A DNA stretch of 64,000 bases. It comes from Roseivirga echinicomitans (GTDB lineage Bacteria > Bacteroidota > Bacteroidia > Cytophagales > Cyclobacteriaceae). The notes below the pieces were generated by a model that saw only the letters and a list, made by a program, of their open reading frames with translations, had not been told where the DNA came from and made no database searches. Both the position numbers and the translations under genes were made by a program. The first letter of the stretch is position 1, and the number at the start of each line of letters is the position of its first letter. The DNA is taken from the NCBI RefSeq assembly GCF_001592935.1, contig NZ_LRDB01000001.1, positions 682,001 through 746,000 of the forward strand, read 5' to 3'. Of the stretch, positions 47,563-56,693 are shown piece after piece.

Positions 47563-48438
47563 ATGGCGAATTTAAAGGAAGTAAAGGAAAGAATTAAGTC
47601 GGTATCTTCTACTCAGCAGATCACCAGGGCCATGAAAATGGTTGCTGCTGCCAAGTTGAGAAGAGCTCAGGATAAGATCATTCAATTGAGACCTTATTCA
47701 GAGAAACTATCGGCCATTCTTGCCAATGTATCTGCTGGTAACAGCGATGAGTCCATGACAACTTACGCGCAAGAGCGTGAAGTTAAAAATGTACTTATCG
47801 TTCCTGTGACCTCTGATAGAGGACTTTGTGGAGCATTCAACTCAAATATCAACAAAGCATTAAATGTAGTAGTAAAAGCCCATGAGGGTGCGACTATTCA
47901 CGTGATGCCAATTGGTAAAAAAGCGTTCGATATGTCCAAAAAGCAGAAATTCACTAATGTGACTGCTTATTGGGATATGTTCTCTAAGCTGAGCTTTGAA
48001 ACCGCTCGTGAGGCAGCTGAATTTGCGATGAATGGTTATGAGGAGGGTAGATACGACAAAGTTGTATTGATCTACAACGAGTTCAAAAACGTAGCAACTC
48101 AAATCATTAGAAGCGAGCAATTGCTTCCAATCGTTCAGACAGAGCAAGACAGTGCAGCTTCTACTTCAGGTACTGACTATATTTTTGAGCCTTCAAAGGA
48201 TTTTATCGTTGAAGACTTGATTCCGAAATCGTTGAAAATTCAGTTTTACAAGGCCATATTAGACTCTAATGCTTCTGAGCATGGCGCTCGAATGACGGCC
48301 ATGGGCAAAGCAACAGATAACGCTGGTGACTTGTTGAAAGAACTGAAATTGATGTACAACAGAACACGTCAGGCAGCCATTACCAAAGAGATCCTAGAGA
48401 TTGTTGGTGGAGCAGAAGCTTTAGCTGCAGATAAATAG
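47563..48438 (+). CDS. atpG: ATP synthase F1 subunit gamma
   Basis: Central rotating shaft; 291 residues. N-terminal ERIKSVSSTQQITRAMKMVA, LCGAFNSNI and the C-terminal SEHGARMTAMGKATDNA and RTRQAAITKEILEIVGGAEA are characteristic (each quoted in part). It is the last gene here: atpD (beta) and atpC (epsilon) do not follow and must lie elsewhere, as is common in Bacteroidota. Confidence 0.97.
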   Translation: MANLKEVKERIKSVSSTQQITRAMKMVAAAKLRRAQDKIIQLRPYSEKLSAILANVSAGNSDESMTTYAQEREVKNVLIVPVTSDRGLCGAFNSNINKALNVVVKAHEGATIHVMPIGKKAFDMSKKQKFTNVTAYWDMFSKLSFETAREAAEFAMNGYEEGRYDKVVLIYNEFKNVATQIIRSEQLLPIVQTEQDSAASTSGTDYIFEPSKDFIVEDLIPKSLKIQFYKAILDSNASEHGARMTAMGKATDNAGDLLKELKLMYNRTRQAAITKEILEIVGGAEALAADK

Positions 48439-48461
48439 AAATTCAATTGTAATAAGTAGAG

Positions 48462-48493
48462 AAAGCCCTTTTGAGAAATCAGAGGGCTTTTTT
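48462..48493 (+). terminator. Terminator of the atp operon
   Basis: AAAGCCC (48462-48468) pairs with GGGCTTT (48484-48490) across a 15-base loop, followed by further T residues. It starts 23 bases after the atpG stop, confirming that atpD/atpC are not co-transcribed. Confidence 0.8.
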
Positions 48494-48494
48494 G

Positions 48495-48527
48495 TTTGCT
48501 TCTGGTTCGTAACTTTCCATACATTTG
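48495..48527 (+). promoter_or_regulatory. Putative promoter of the UbiA-like/methyltransferase pair
   Basis: TTTG (48495-48498), a 21-base spacer and TACATTTG (48520-48527), an exact -7 match. It lies directly after the atp terminator and 10 bases before the ATG at 48538. Confidence 0.5.
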
Positions 48528-48537
48528 ATCCATTGCT

Positions 48538-49377
48538 ATGAGAAAGCTTTTGATCCTTATTCAGAACCTTAGCCTTGACGTTACGGCAGGGGCTATAATT
48601 TGTAGCCTGTATATAGCCAGATTGTTCGGTGTTACCCTCGAAAACTCGATGCTCATCGGTTTGGGTGTAGCTATCTGGCTCATCTATACCATAGATCATC
48701 TTTTTGATGCTAAGAAGGGGAGTGGAAACTCAACTAACCAGCGCCATACTTTTCACCAGAAATACTTTAGGCCAATTGCCTTTGTTGCGTTGATCGTTTT
48801 TCTCATTGGAGTATTTAATCTGTACTATTTGCCTTGGGTTACTACCAAGCTAGGCTTAATACTGGCGCTATTGGTTTTGATTTACATTGGCTCTTTACAC
48901 CTACTTAAGCTCAGCAAGACATGGCATAAGGAATTGTTAGCCGCCATAATCTACAGCTTTGGAATTTTCGTTGCCCCCCTTAGCTTATTGGAACACTGGG
49001 ATGTTTTCGTGTTCTATGTTTTCGTGGTGTTTTTTCTCATTGTCATTACCAACCTACTTATATTCCCTATGTTCGAACATGAGAATGATAAAAATGGCGA
49101 TAATCAATCTATCGTGACGCTCTACGGGCAAAGGTTTGTTAGAAAAATGGCTACCGTTATTCTGGCTAATAATGTGTTGTTGATCGTTTGCGGAATGGTT
49201 TACCTCAACCCTGTTATGACTGGAGTTCGTTGGTTAAGCTCTGAGTATATTTTGTTTATGATGACTTTGGCTTTGGCTGTGCTTCTAATGTTCCCAAGCT
49301 TTTTTCAAGCTAAAGATCGTTACAGGCTGGTGGGAGATGGTATTTTCTTTTTCCCTTTGATTTACCTTTTGCTGTGA
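48538..49377 (+). CDS. UbiA-like integral membrane protein (prenyltransferase superfamily)
   Basis: A 279-residue protein with about eight or nine membrane helices. Two Asp-containing loops sit where UbiA enzymes bind Mg-prenyl diphosphate: IDHLFDAKK (Asp53, Asp57) and DKNGD (Asp184, Asp188). The first is shorter than the usual NDxxDxxxD, so activity and substrate are uncertain. The segment KELLAAIIYSFGIFVAP recalls UbiA helix 5. It overlaps the methyltransferase gene by 4 bases (GTGA), implying translational coupling. It could prenylate a small aromatic or lipid; it may instead be a divergent membrane protein without that chemistry. Confidence 0.65.
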   Translation: MRKLLILIQNLSLDVTAGAIICSLYIARLFGVTLENSMLIGLGVAIWLIYTIDHLFDAKKGSGNSTNQRHTFHQKYFRPIAFVALIVFLIGVFNLYYLPWVTTKLGLILALLVLIYIGSLHLLKLSKTWHKELLAAIIYSFGIFVAPLSLLEHWDVFVFYVFVVFFLIVITNLLIFPMFEHENDKNGDNQSIVTLYGQRFVRKMATVILANNVLLIVCGMVYLNPVMTGVRWLSSEYILFMMTLALAVLLMFPSFFQAKDRYRLVGDGIFFFPLIYLLL

Positions 49378-49997
49378 AGAACAATTTCAACCTTATCGCC
49401 CCAGTATATGATGGCTTGGTCAAAGTGATTTTTGGGTCAAAGCTGAAACAGATTCAGGCTCAATTTCTACCCCTAATTCCTGAGAATGCCGGTGTTTTGA
49501 TCATGGGCGGAGGTACTGGATGGATTATCAACGAACTGTTCAATACGGGCTTTAAAGGAAGGCTTACTTATGTAGAGGCCTCTGAAAAAATGATTTTCCT
49601 ATCCAAGAGGAACTGTGAATTCAGTGACTCAATAGACTTTATACATGGCGAAGAAAGTGATCTTCCTGTTGATAGAAAGTATGATGTGATCATCACCAAT
49701 TTCTTTCTGGATGTATTTTCCAAAACAAGATTGGACCAAGTAATAACAATCCTTTCTGAAAAACTCAATGAGGGAGGAGGGTTGTGGATCTGCTCAGATT
49801 TTTACGATACGGGTAAAACGAGCCATCGTTTTTTACTCTGGCTTATGCTCTCCTTTTTTCGAATTACTACACAACTAGAGTCCAAGCAACTTATCGATTT
49901 TCATCCTAAGCTTGAAAAGGAGGGCTATTTACGAAAACAGCATTTTCAAATGATGAATGGCCTTGTTTTCTCTTCTATATATACTAACGCACGATAA
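49374..49997 (+). CDS. Class I SAM-dependent methyltransferase
   Basis: A 207-residue Rossmann-fold methyltransferase: LIAPVYDGLVKVIFG at the N-terminus recalls UbiE-like enzymes, motif I is VLIMGGGTGWI, the acidic residue at the end of strand 2 is in TYVEASEKM, and motif IV is YDVIITNFFLD. Its start is GTG 49374, overlapping the UbiA-like stop by 4 bases. With a UbiA-like partner, a prenylated quinone or lipid is a reasonable guess for the substrate, not shown. Its 3' end overlaps the convergent giant gene by 14 bases. Confidence 0.85.
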   Translation: MKNNFNLIAPVYDGLVKVIFGSKLKQIQAQFLPLIPENAGVLIMGGGTGWIINELFNTGFKGRLTYVEASEKMIFLSKRNCEFSDSIDFIHGEESDLPVDRKYDVIITNFFLDVFSKTRLDQVITILSEKLNEGGGLWICSDFYDTGKTSHRFLLWLMLSFFRITTQLESKQLIDFHPKLEKEGYLRKQHFQMMNGLVFSSIYTNAR

Positions 49998-52900
49998 ACT
50001 TAAAGCTTTGTCGCTTGCTAGTGAACTTGTCAGCGATAACGACCATATGGAGTCCTTTACCTAGTCCTGAGGTTTCCAGTTTTATCCTTCCACTTTGAGG
50101 CTTAAGTATTACCGATTGGCTGCTGATCAAGCCCCCTGCGCTTGAGATTATTTGAACAAGCACTTCACTCTCCGCTTCAACACTGTATGCTAAGGTGATT
50201 AGTTCTCCTTGGCTTACAGGGTTAGGGAATACATTGAAGGTTTGAGAGATGATCGCCTTTTCAATAAATATTCTTTTGATTTCCGAAACGGTAGAGGTTC
50301 CATTAAAGTCCGTTTGTCTCAGTCGATAAAAGTTATTACCAGATTTGGGCGCTATGTCCACGAAGAAATAATTATTGACCTCTTCACTATTGCCAGCCCC
50401 CACTAGTGTATGTATACTTTGAAAGTCCTCCATATTTGAACCCCTTTCAATGGTATAATATGCATTGTTGTATTCGGCTGCAGTGCTCCAGTCTAACCTA
50501 ACGTAGTCCTCATTGGTTTTTTGAGCATCGAAAGATAACAGTGTAATCGGCAATGAAGTGGCTTGTAAGGAGCCTAAAGTGAAGTATTGCTTATCATTTA
50601 GGTTGACGGCAAAGGTCACCGTTTTGTTGGTCGCATTAATTGATGTTGGGGATACTAAAGTAACACCCGAAGTAAAGTTGCCATCGCTATCAAGCATTAA
50701 CCTCACCTGATTCAGGTTGTTTGTACCAATACCAGTAGGTCCTGTTACTGCTGCTAAATCGAATGTTAAGTTCACGGTTCCTACCGTTCCTGTTTCTTGA
50801 ACATACCATTCTCTGAATAATCTACCGCTCACTTGAGAAGAATTGTATTCAGTGTTTCCGTCTGCCTTTGTGCCTTCTTTTGCTACATTGTTATTTCCCC
50901 AAATCAAGAATGAGTTATCTGCAGAGAAAGCACCTGCCATTTCCATGGTCACTATAGCATCATCATTTTCACTTTTTGATTTCCATTGCTGAAAACATGA
51001 GGCATCATCACGACCAATTCCAGCAATGTCATTATTGTAAACAGATTGCTCTGACCAATCCCAAGTAATGGTTCCGGCAGAAGACAAATAATCTTCAGAA
51101 GCTGTACCTCCAGCATTTCTTGTGATTCCGTATTTGATCGCCAAATAGGACTCTACTTTTTGTTTTTCGTTCTCCGTTAGGTCATCAGAGAACACTAATA
51201 CTTCAGCAATTCTACCGTTGAATTGCGAGGCCACATTTGGGTCATCATGGTTTCCAACTCCGAATGAGCCTGGACCGGTTAATGAAGTGTTGGTAGAGGC
51301 TGAAGACCCCACAATGAGCGAATTTATGTAAAGCTGAATAGCGCTTGCAGATGTAGATTTTATTCTTGTAGCGGTTGCGATAAATGGTTCAAAGTTATTA
51401 TACACTGGCCCAGAAGCACTTCGAACGTTGAGGGTTGAGTTAGCTGAAGCATTTACGTGCACTCTTCCTTCAGAAATTCCCAGCCCATAATCATTATTAC
51501 CCCCAGAATCACCACCTCCGATAATAGCAGGAGCATCTTCAAAATTGGTAGTAGACCCACCTGCCTGACCTGTTTCAAAAACTGCAATCAATGTGAAATC
51601 TTCTGAAACATTATTCCCCCCAGAGGTTTTCATGAATGAAGCATTTGTAGAATTAGGGTCACTTATACTGATCGCTGGGTTAAAGTTAATCTGATTCGTT
51701 TGATATTTAGGCTCCACCGGTACACCACCACCTAAATTGGTTTCTGAGGCATTTCTGCCAATTGTACTCTGATCTGCCCATGTATTTAAGTCCGTATTAT
51801 TAGTTGTGCTTCCCGTGCCAGCATCTGCTTTTAACCATAAAGCCAAATCTGTTTTTATACCACCAGGTCCGCAAGTTTCACGCGCTGTACCTAAAGTAAA
51901 GTAATTGCCATTGGCAAAATTGACGTTATTAAAGGTGATCACATTTCCATTGAATGTTCCTCCCGAAATGGTTGAACCGCTGGCCATTGTTGCACTAGAG
52001 GATACTATTAATTGGAAGTTTGCAGGATTTGATGAATATCCTAATCCTGTGAGGTCAAAGGAAACAGAGGTGTTTCCAATCGTACCTGATTTGGCTACCC
52101 TCCATTTTCTCGTCATTCTTTGAGTTACGTTACCTGGCAAATCACTTGCACTCGCTCCTGACTGCAATGCGCTACCTGCATCTCTACCCCATACTAAGAA
52201 CGAATTGTCTACAGAGAAACTATTAGGGTTCGAAACGTTGTCTGTATAAATCCCACCATTCCCAATGGTTACAATGGAACCCGAATTCGCACTTTTAGAT
52301 TGTTTTTGTTGTAAGCAAGAGCCATCGTCTCTGCCTATTCCAGCAATGTCTTTATTATAAGTTGAGTTAGTCGTGGCATTCCAAATAACACTACTCGCAG
52401 AGTTTACATAGTTTTGAGCCGAATTCTGACTTAGTGTAATTCCGTATTTAATGGCTAAGTAAGACTGTATTCTTGCATGTTCTGCATCAGACGGACGTGC
52501 TGAAAATGAGATTACTTCAGCAATTTGGCCATCAAAATTATCGTTAGTGAAGGTGTTGGCATCTAAGTTTCCACCAATACGATAAGCTACATTGGTAGAA
52601 GTAAGTAAGTTACCATCACTCAAGTTTACTTGGTTGCGACCATTCACAAAAATCTCGGTACTGTTATTTGCTGCATTGTTTTTCACCCCAAACATCATGG
52701 TGGTATTATTGGCAATTGTGCCATAAGCGGCTTGTGATGTCGCTCTTCTATAACGTGTACCTGATCCTCCAATAGCATGAGTAATGATTTCGTCATTAAA
52801 AGCTCCTGTTACACTTCCCAAAGCCAAGCTGCCAAACTGATTTGAAGCGCTTCCTGGCACAGTAAATTCCATTATACTTTCTTGAGCCGAGGCAGAAGTA

Positions 52901-55551
52901 TAGGCAAGATCTGTATTAATGACCATGTAGTAGGCGGCAGAATTAAAGCCTGCTATACCTGACATTTCTTCGGTGTTACTGTCATCAAAATTAAGGGCGG
53001 GATTATAGTTTATAGAATTGCTCTCGTAGTTTGGTTCATCACCCGAAGCAGCCGAAGCGCTGTTGCTACCTGCTTGGTCGGCCCATGTAATTACATTGCT
53101 TCCATTTGTAGTAGAGCTTGGCCCAACATCAGCCTTGAGCCATAAGGTTAGGTTTGTACTTACATCGCCAGGAGCACAATCAATGAAGGCCGTACCGATA
53201 GTGAAATATTCTCCATTGGCTAGATTTACATTGCTAAATGTGAGTGTACTTCCTACTAATACACCCCCTGTAATCACCGTGGCAGAAGAAAAATCACCAT
53301 CTGAGCTATTTCCTGCCACAAGCAAACTGTAGTCAGAGGCTACAGGACTGCCTGAAACGCTTAATTTAGAAACATCAAATGCTATGGAGTTATTTCCAGT
53401 TTCACCTGTTTCGCCCGCACGCCACACTCTCTTTATGCGTTTAGAAATCAAGGGAGGAACGTCCGCAGTTTCTGTATCCGTTACAGCGGTTCCATCATTA
53501 CCCCAAATCAACCACGAATCGTTTGAAGAAAAACTTCCCCCATGGTTGATTGTTACCACGGAATTGTTGTTTTCACTTCTTGATTTTTGTTGCTCAAAAG
53601 CGGAGTTATCATCTCTTCCTATTCCGGCAATGTCCTTATTGTACTCTAAAAATCCACCAATTGAAGCTGCTGAGGTTGTATTAAAAATTACCGAGCCGGC
53701 AGAGTTTGTATAATTGATTGGAGTTGATTGATCTAGCGTAATGCCATATTTGATCGCCAAATAGCTTTCAATCTTATTGCGCTGTATAAGTGGAAAGGCG
53801 CTAGGTTCATTACAATAGATAAGTTCTGAGATTTCTCCGTAAAATGAGTTTCCACTGTTGTTTGAGCCATCATCAAACTTTATATTACCATCAGATCCAC
53901 CAAACTGAATTCCTCCAGTGTGTCGATAGAGTATACCAACGTTTCCGAATGACCCGAAACTCTGTCCGTTGAGATATGTGGTGATTGTACCAGTCCCTGA
54001 TGAATTTCCATTTTCCTCTAATGTCACAATGTACTCAGTATTCATGTTTACTGCAGTACTTACTGTGGTTACGTTTCCGTTGTTATTCCATGGTGCCCCA
54101 GGCCCGTCATTTGGAGTGTTCCATGCTGTAAGGTGGAGGTTACCGTTACGGATATAAATATTTATACCTCGTGAATTCCCTCCTTGTTTGTACAGTACCT
54201 GTCTTGTATTGATGTCACTTGCACTTGTGCGAAATGCTAGGTTAATTCCCTTTTTGGTGTAGGACGTGGCCGTATTGAAACCGTCATTATTTGATATATC
54301 TAGGCTGTTGTTGCCATTCCCAAAATCAGCCGTAGGGTTAAAGTTAATATGGCTTGAAGTACTTCTATACACCACCGTTCCAGTATTTGAGGTGGCGTCA
54401 TTATCACCTATCCACTGGTCTTGCCAGTCGGTTATGGTGCTACCATCTGTGGCAGTAGTAACTCCTACGTTGGCTTTTAACCAAGTAGTTAGGGCTGCTT
54501 TATAACCGCCAGGCCCTACAGCTGGCGAAAGACAATTGTCTGATGAAACAGCCGCGGCTACTCCAGCCACTAAGTCAAGGCCAGAAACAGATGAAAGTGT
54601 GGTGGTCGGAAAAGTACTAATGTCGGTTAAATCAATTCCAGGATTTGATTCATTTGTATCGGAAGCGAAAATTGAATAGCCATAAACAACTTGATTGGCT
54701 GCAACACCCAACTCTGTGAAAGAAACAGCAACGCCCTTAATGGCCTGAGCCGCTTGGTTAGCCATCGTGCCAATATTAAGTAATGGTAAAGGGTTTTGAC
54801 CTACCACCTGCCTTCTTAAAATCAAATAGTTATTGAAGGTTTGTCCTGTTCCGGTCCAATCAGAGGCTTCGATAAGTACAGTTGATGAATATCCATTTGG
54901 ATCACCGTTACTGTCTAACGAAGTAATCGCTGCCACACGAATATTGTCATTACCCCCTCTTTCTAAAACAGGGAAAACAGCATTGTCGGGTTCGCAGGTT
55001 GCAACACCAGTATACCAAATGATATCCACTCGTTCAATCTGAGCCTGTATAGCGTCTCCCGCCAAATCATCTTCGTTTACTAAAATGTTATCATAACCCG
55101 CATTAATATTTCCAATTTGATAAATAAGGTCGGCATCGGATACAGCCCTTGGGTCTAAGTCTAATTGATTAGGAGTAGTGCTTGTATTGATTTGATTTAA
55201 GGTATACCAAATGTTTACGAATTTACTTCCATCGGTTCGCCTTATGGCTAAGGTGTCTGGAGCCAAAAAATTGCTATAAGTATTACCGCCAACAACATAA
55301 CTCGTCACTGTAATGTCATTTCCTGTACCGTTACGCACAGTATAAACCGTACTGTTGTTAAGGCTATTACTCGCGTCAGCGGGAGCGGTTTGATTATATT
55401 GAGAATCTGGGGCAGCTGTAGAGCTTACATTAATGGCAGTAATTGGGGATTGCCCAAAGAGTATTTGGTTTGAGCATACGATCAAACACAAAACAAGAAA
55501 TCTTTTGACCAGTTTTAGTATTAACACGACACGTTTGGTTAAATACAGCAT
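49984..55551 (-). CDS. Giant secreted protein with three LamG-like modules and T9SS sorting domain
   Basis: A 1855-residue exported protein. Signal peptide (residues 1 to about 34, cleaved near LFGQ); an N-terminal beta-rich region (about 35-345); three related modules of about 430-450 residues, each opening with a W(L)KA(N/D).G motif (ALTTWLKANVG about 350, LTLWLKADVG about 805, LALWLKADAG about 1235) and ending with SYLAIKYGIT, DIAGIGRDD and a (Y/F)FT.GTA-type strand; then an Ig/Fn3-like domain (about 1665-1765); and a type A T9SS C-terminal domain opening with VFPNP (about 1775) and ending SFKFIVR. The modules look like concanavalin/LamG-fold carbohydrate-binding units. Probably displayed or released by the T9SS encoded here; ligand unknown. 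Confidence 0.9.
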   Translation of the reverse strand: MLYLTKRVVLILKLVKRFLVLCLIVCSNQILFGQSPITAINVSSTAAPDSQYNQTAPADASNSLNNSTVYTVRNGTGNDITVTSYVVGGNTYSNFLAPDTLAIRRTDGSKFVNIWYTLNQINTSTTPNQLDLDPRAVSDADLIYQIGNINAGYDNILVNEDDLAGDAIQAQIERVDIIWYTGVATCEPDNAVFPVLERGGNDNIRVAAITSLDSNGDPNGYSSTVLIEASDWTGTGQTFNNYLILRRQVVGQNPLPLLNIGTMANQAAQAIKGVAVSFTELGVAANQVVYGYSIFASDTNESNPGIDLTDISTFPTTTLSSVSGLDLVAGVAAAVSSDNCLSPAVGPGGYKAALTTWLKANVGVTTATDGSTITDWQDQWIGDNDATSNTGTVVYRSTSSHINFNPTADFGNGNNSLDISNNDGFNTATSYTKKGINLAFRTSASDINTRQVLYKQGGNSRGINIYIRNGNLHLTAWNTPNDGPGAPWNNNGNVTTVSTAVNMNTEYIVTLEENGNSSGTGTITTYLNGQSFGSFGNVGILYRHTGGIQFGGSDGNIKFDDGSNNSGNSFYGEISELIYCNEPSAFPLIQRNKIESYLAIKYGITLDQSTPINYTNSAGSVIFNTTSAASIGGFLEYNKDIAGIGRDDNSAFEQQKSRSENNNSVVTINHGGSFSSNDSWLIWGNDGTAVTDTETADVPPLISKRIKRVWRAGETGETGNNSIAFDVSKLSVSGSPVASDYSLLVAGNSSDGDFSSATVITGGVLVGSTLTFSNVNLANGEYFTIGTAFIDCAPGDVSTNLTLWLKADVGPSSTTNGSNVITWADQAGSNSASAASGDEPNYESNSINYNPALNFDDSNTEEMSGIAGFNSAAYYMVINTDLAYTSASAQESIMEFTVPGSASNQFGSLALGSVTGAFNDEIITHAIGGSGTRYRRATSQAAYGTIANNTTMMFGVKNNAANNSTEIFVNGRNQVNLSDGNLLTSTNVAYRIGGNLDANTFTNDNFDGQIAEVISFSARPSDAEHARIQSYLAIKYGITLSQNSAQNYVNSASSVIWNATTNSTYNKDIAGIGRDDGSCLQQKQSKSANSGSIVTIGNGGIYTDNVSNPNSFSVDNSFLVWGRDAGSALQSGASASDLPGNVTQRMTRKWRVAKSGTIGNTSVSFDLTGLGYSSNPANFQLIVSSSATMASGSTISGGTFNGNVITFNNVNFANGNYFTLGTARETCGPGGIKTDLALWLKADAGTGSTTNNTDLNTWADQSTIGRNASETNLGGGVPVEPKYQTNQINFNPAISISDPNSTNASFMKTSGGNNVSEDFTLIAVFETGQAGGSTTNFEDAPAIIGGGDSGGNNDYGLGISEGRVHVNASANSTLNVRSASGPVYNNFEPFIATATRIKSTSASAIQLYINSLIVGSSASTNTSLTGPGSFGVGNHDDPNVASQFNGRIAEVLVFSDDLTENEKQKVESYLAIKYGITRNAGGTASEDYLSSAGTITWDWSEQSVYNNDIAGIGRDDASCFQQWKSKSENDDAIVTMEMAGAFSADNSFLIWGNNNVAKEGTKADGNTEYNSSQVSGRLFREWYVQETGTVGTVNLTFDLAAVTGPTGIGTNNLNQVRLMLDSDGNFTSGVTLVSPTSINATNKTVTFAVNLNDKQYFTLGSLQATSLPITLLSFDAQKTNEDYVRLDWSTAAEYNNAYYTIERGSNMEDFQSIHTLVGAGNSEEVNNYFFVDIAPKSGNNFYRLRQTDFNGTSTVSEIKRIFIEKAIISQTFNVFPNPVSQGELITLAYSVEAESEVLVQIISSAGGLISSQSVILKPQSGRIKLETSGLGKGLHMVVIADKFTSKRQSFKFIVR

Positions 55552-55586
55552 AAATAAACTCTCACTTTCCTATGGCTATTAAATGG

Positions 55587-55604
55587 TTAAGGCTAGAGCC
55601 TTAA
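55587..55604. promoter_or_regulatory. Perfect 18-bp palindrome in the leader of the giant secreted-protein gene
   Basis: TTAAGGCT-AG-AGCCTTAA, 8-bp arms with a 2-bp centre, 35 bases before the ATG at 55551. A second, overlapping dyad TAAGT-AATT...AATT-ACTTA (about 55602-55621, one bulge) adjoins it. The loop is too short for a good RNA hairpin, so a DNA operator is more likely. The remaining gap to 55835 is AT-rich with three T tracts and no gene. Confidence 0.55.
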
Positions 55605-55835
55605 GTAATTCAATTAACTTAGGAAAAACAGTGCCAAGAATTTATTCCTTGCTCGCTTTGCAAAAATGATGTTTTTTTTATTATAAAACAGTAATAATTT
55701 TAAGCAAGCTTTTTTTTTGAAACTAGATTCCCAGGTTGGGATAATGGCTGTTGCGGCTTTCTTTTAAAAATTTCAGACGGATTCATTTTTTTTAGGTAGA
55801 TGAACTAGTGTACCTTTATATCGTATTAAGAATAA

Positions 55836-56693
55836 ATGTCGATTTCTGCAATGAAAAGCCACTTTTCTGTTTTCAAGTACCTCAAAATGATCAGGGGCCT
55901 AAACCTCTTGATTGTAGCGTTGACACAATACTTCACCGCTATATTTTTGCTTAGAGAAGGGCTTAATTGGGTGTTGTTAAGTGATGAAAAATTCTTTTTG
56001 CTAGTACTCTCTACGGTTATTATTACGAGTGCGGGCTATCTCATTAATGATTATTACGATGTTAAAATAGATTATGTGAACAGACCTAACCGTGTAATTG
56101 TAGGTAAAACCTTAAAAAGAAGACGGATTATTATTGCCCACACTGTTTTGAACTTTATAGGAATAGGTATTGGATTCTATATCTCTCCTATTATTGGTAT
56201 TATTAATTTTGTAGCAGCTTTTCTACTTTGGCTTTATTCCAATCAATTAAAGAGGCTTCCCTTCATCGGGAATTTTACAATTGCCATTCTCACTGGAGTC
56301 ACCTTGTTTTTAGTGGGACAATATTTCCAAGAGCGAGAATATTTGATTTTATGTTATGCGATCTTTGCGGGTTTTATAACGCTTATCAGAGAGATTATTA
56401 AAGATATGGAAGACCTCAAAGGCGATGAAAGGTTTGGCTGTAAAACCCTCCCAATCGTTTTGGGAATTGCCAAAACCAAGAAGATCATTTATGGAATCAT
56501 TTTGGTCTTTTGTATAGTGGTTTTTTTATTGATGAGTACTGTGAACATTGTTTTCCCGATCACTCTTTCAGTTGTTATGATTTTCCTCATCTTTGAGCTT
56601 TTAAAAGCGGATAAGATAAAGGATTACGGTAGACTCAGTACATTTTGTAAAGTTATTATGCTGATTGGTGTGATCAGTATGGTTTGGATATGA
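55836..56693 (+). CDS. UbiA family prenyltransferase
   Basis: A 285-residue membrane enzyme with about eight helices and both canonical Asp-rich motifs: NDYYDVKID (Asn71, Asp72, Asp75, Asp79) and KDMEDLKGD (about 190-199). Transfers a prenyl chain from its diphosphate to an acceptor. In Bacteroidota such genes are often annotated as geranylgeranylglycerol-phosphate geranylgeranyltransferase-like; the acceptor cannot be read here. A near -7 match TACCTTTA (55811-55818) precedes it. Its stop overlaps the purN ATG (ATGA). Confidence 0.88.
   Translation: MSISAMKSHFSVFKYLKMIRGLNLLIVALTQYFTAIFLLREGLNWVLLSDEKFFLLVLSTVIITSAGYLINDYYDVKIDYVNRPNRVIVGKTLKRRRIIIAHTVLNFIGIGIGFYISPIIGIINFVAAFLLWLYSNQLKRLPFIGNFTIAILTGVTLFLVGQYFQEREYLILCYAIFAGFITLIREIIKDMEDLKGDERFGCKTLPIVLGIAKTKKIIYGIILVFCIVVFLLMSTVNIVFPITLSVVMIFLIFELLKADKIKDYGRLSTFCKVIMLIGVISMVWI

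Noticed and set aside
51905-55042. Several 60-109 codon plus-strand frames within the giant gene
   Set aside because: They are shadows of a strongly supported coding gene and lack start signals or recognisable domains.
55552-55835. Possible small RNA or gene in the 284-base gap
   Set aside because: Apart from the dyads and T tracts I see no open frame with start signal and no stable structure worth calling.
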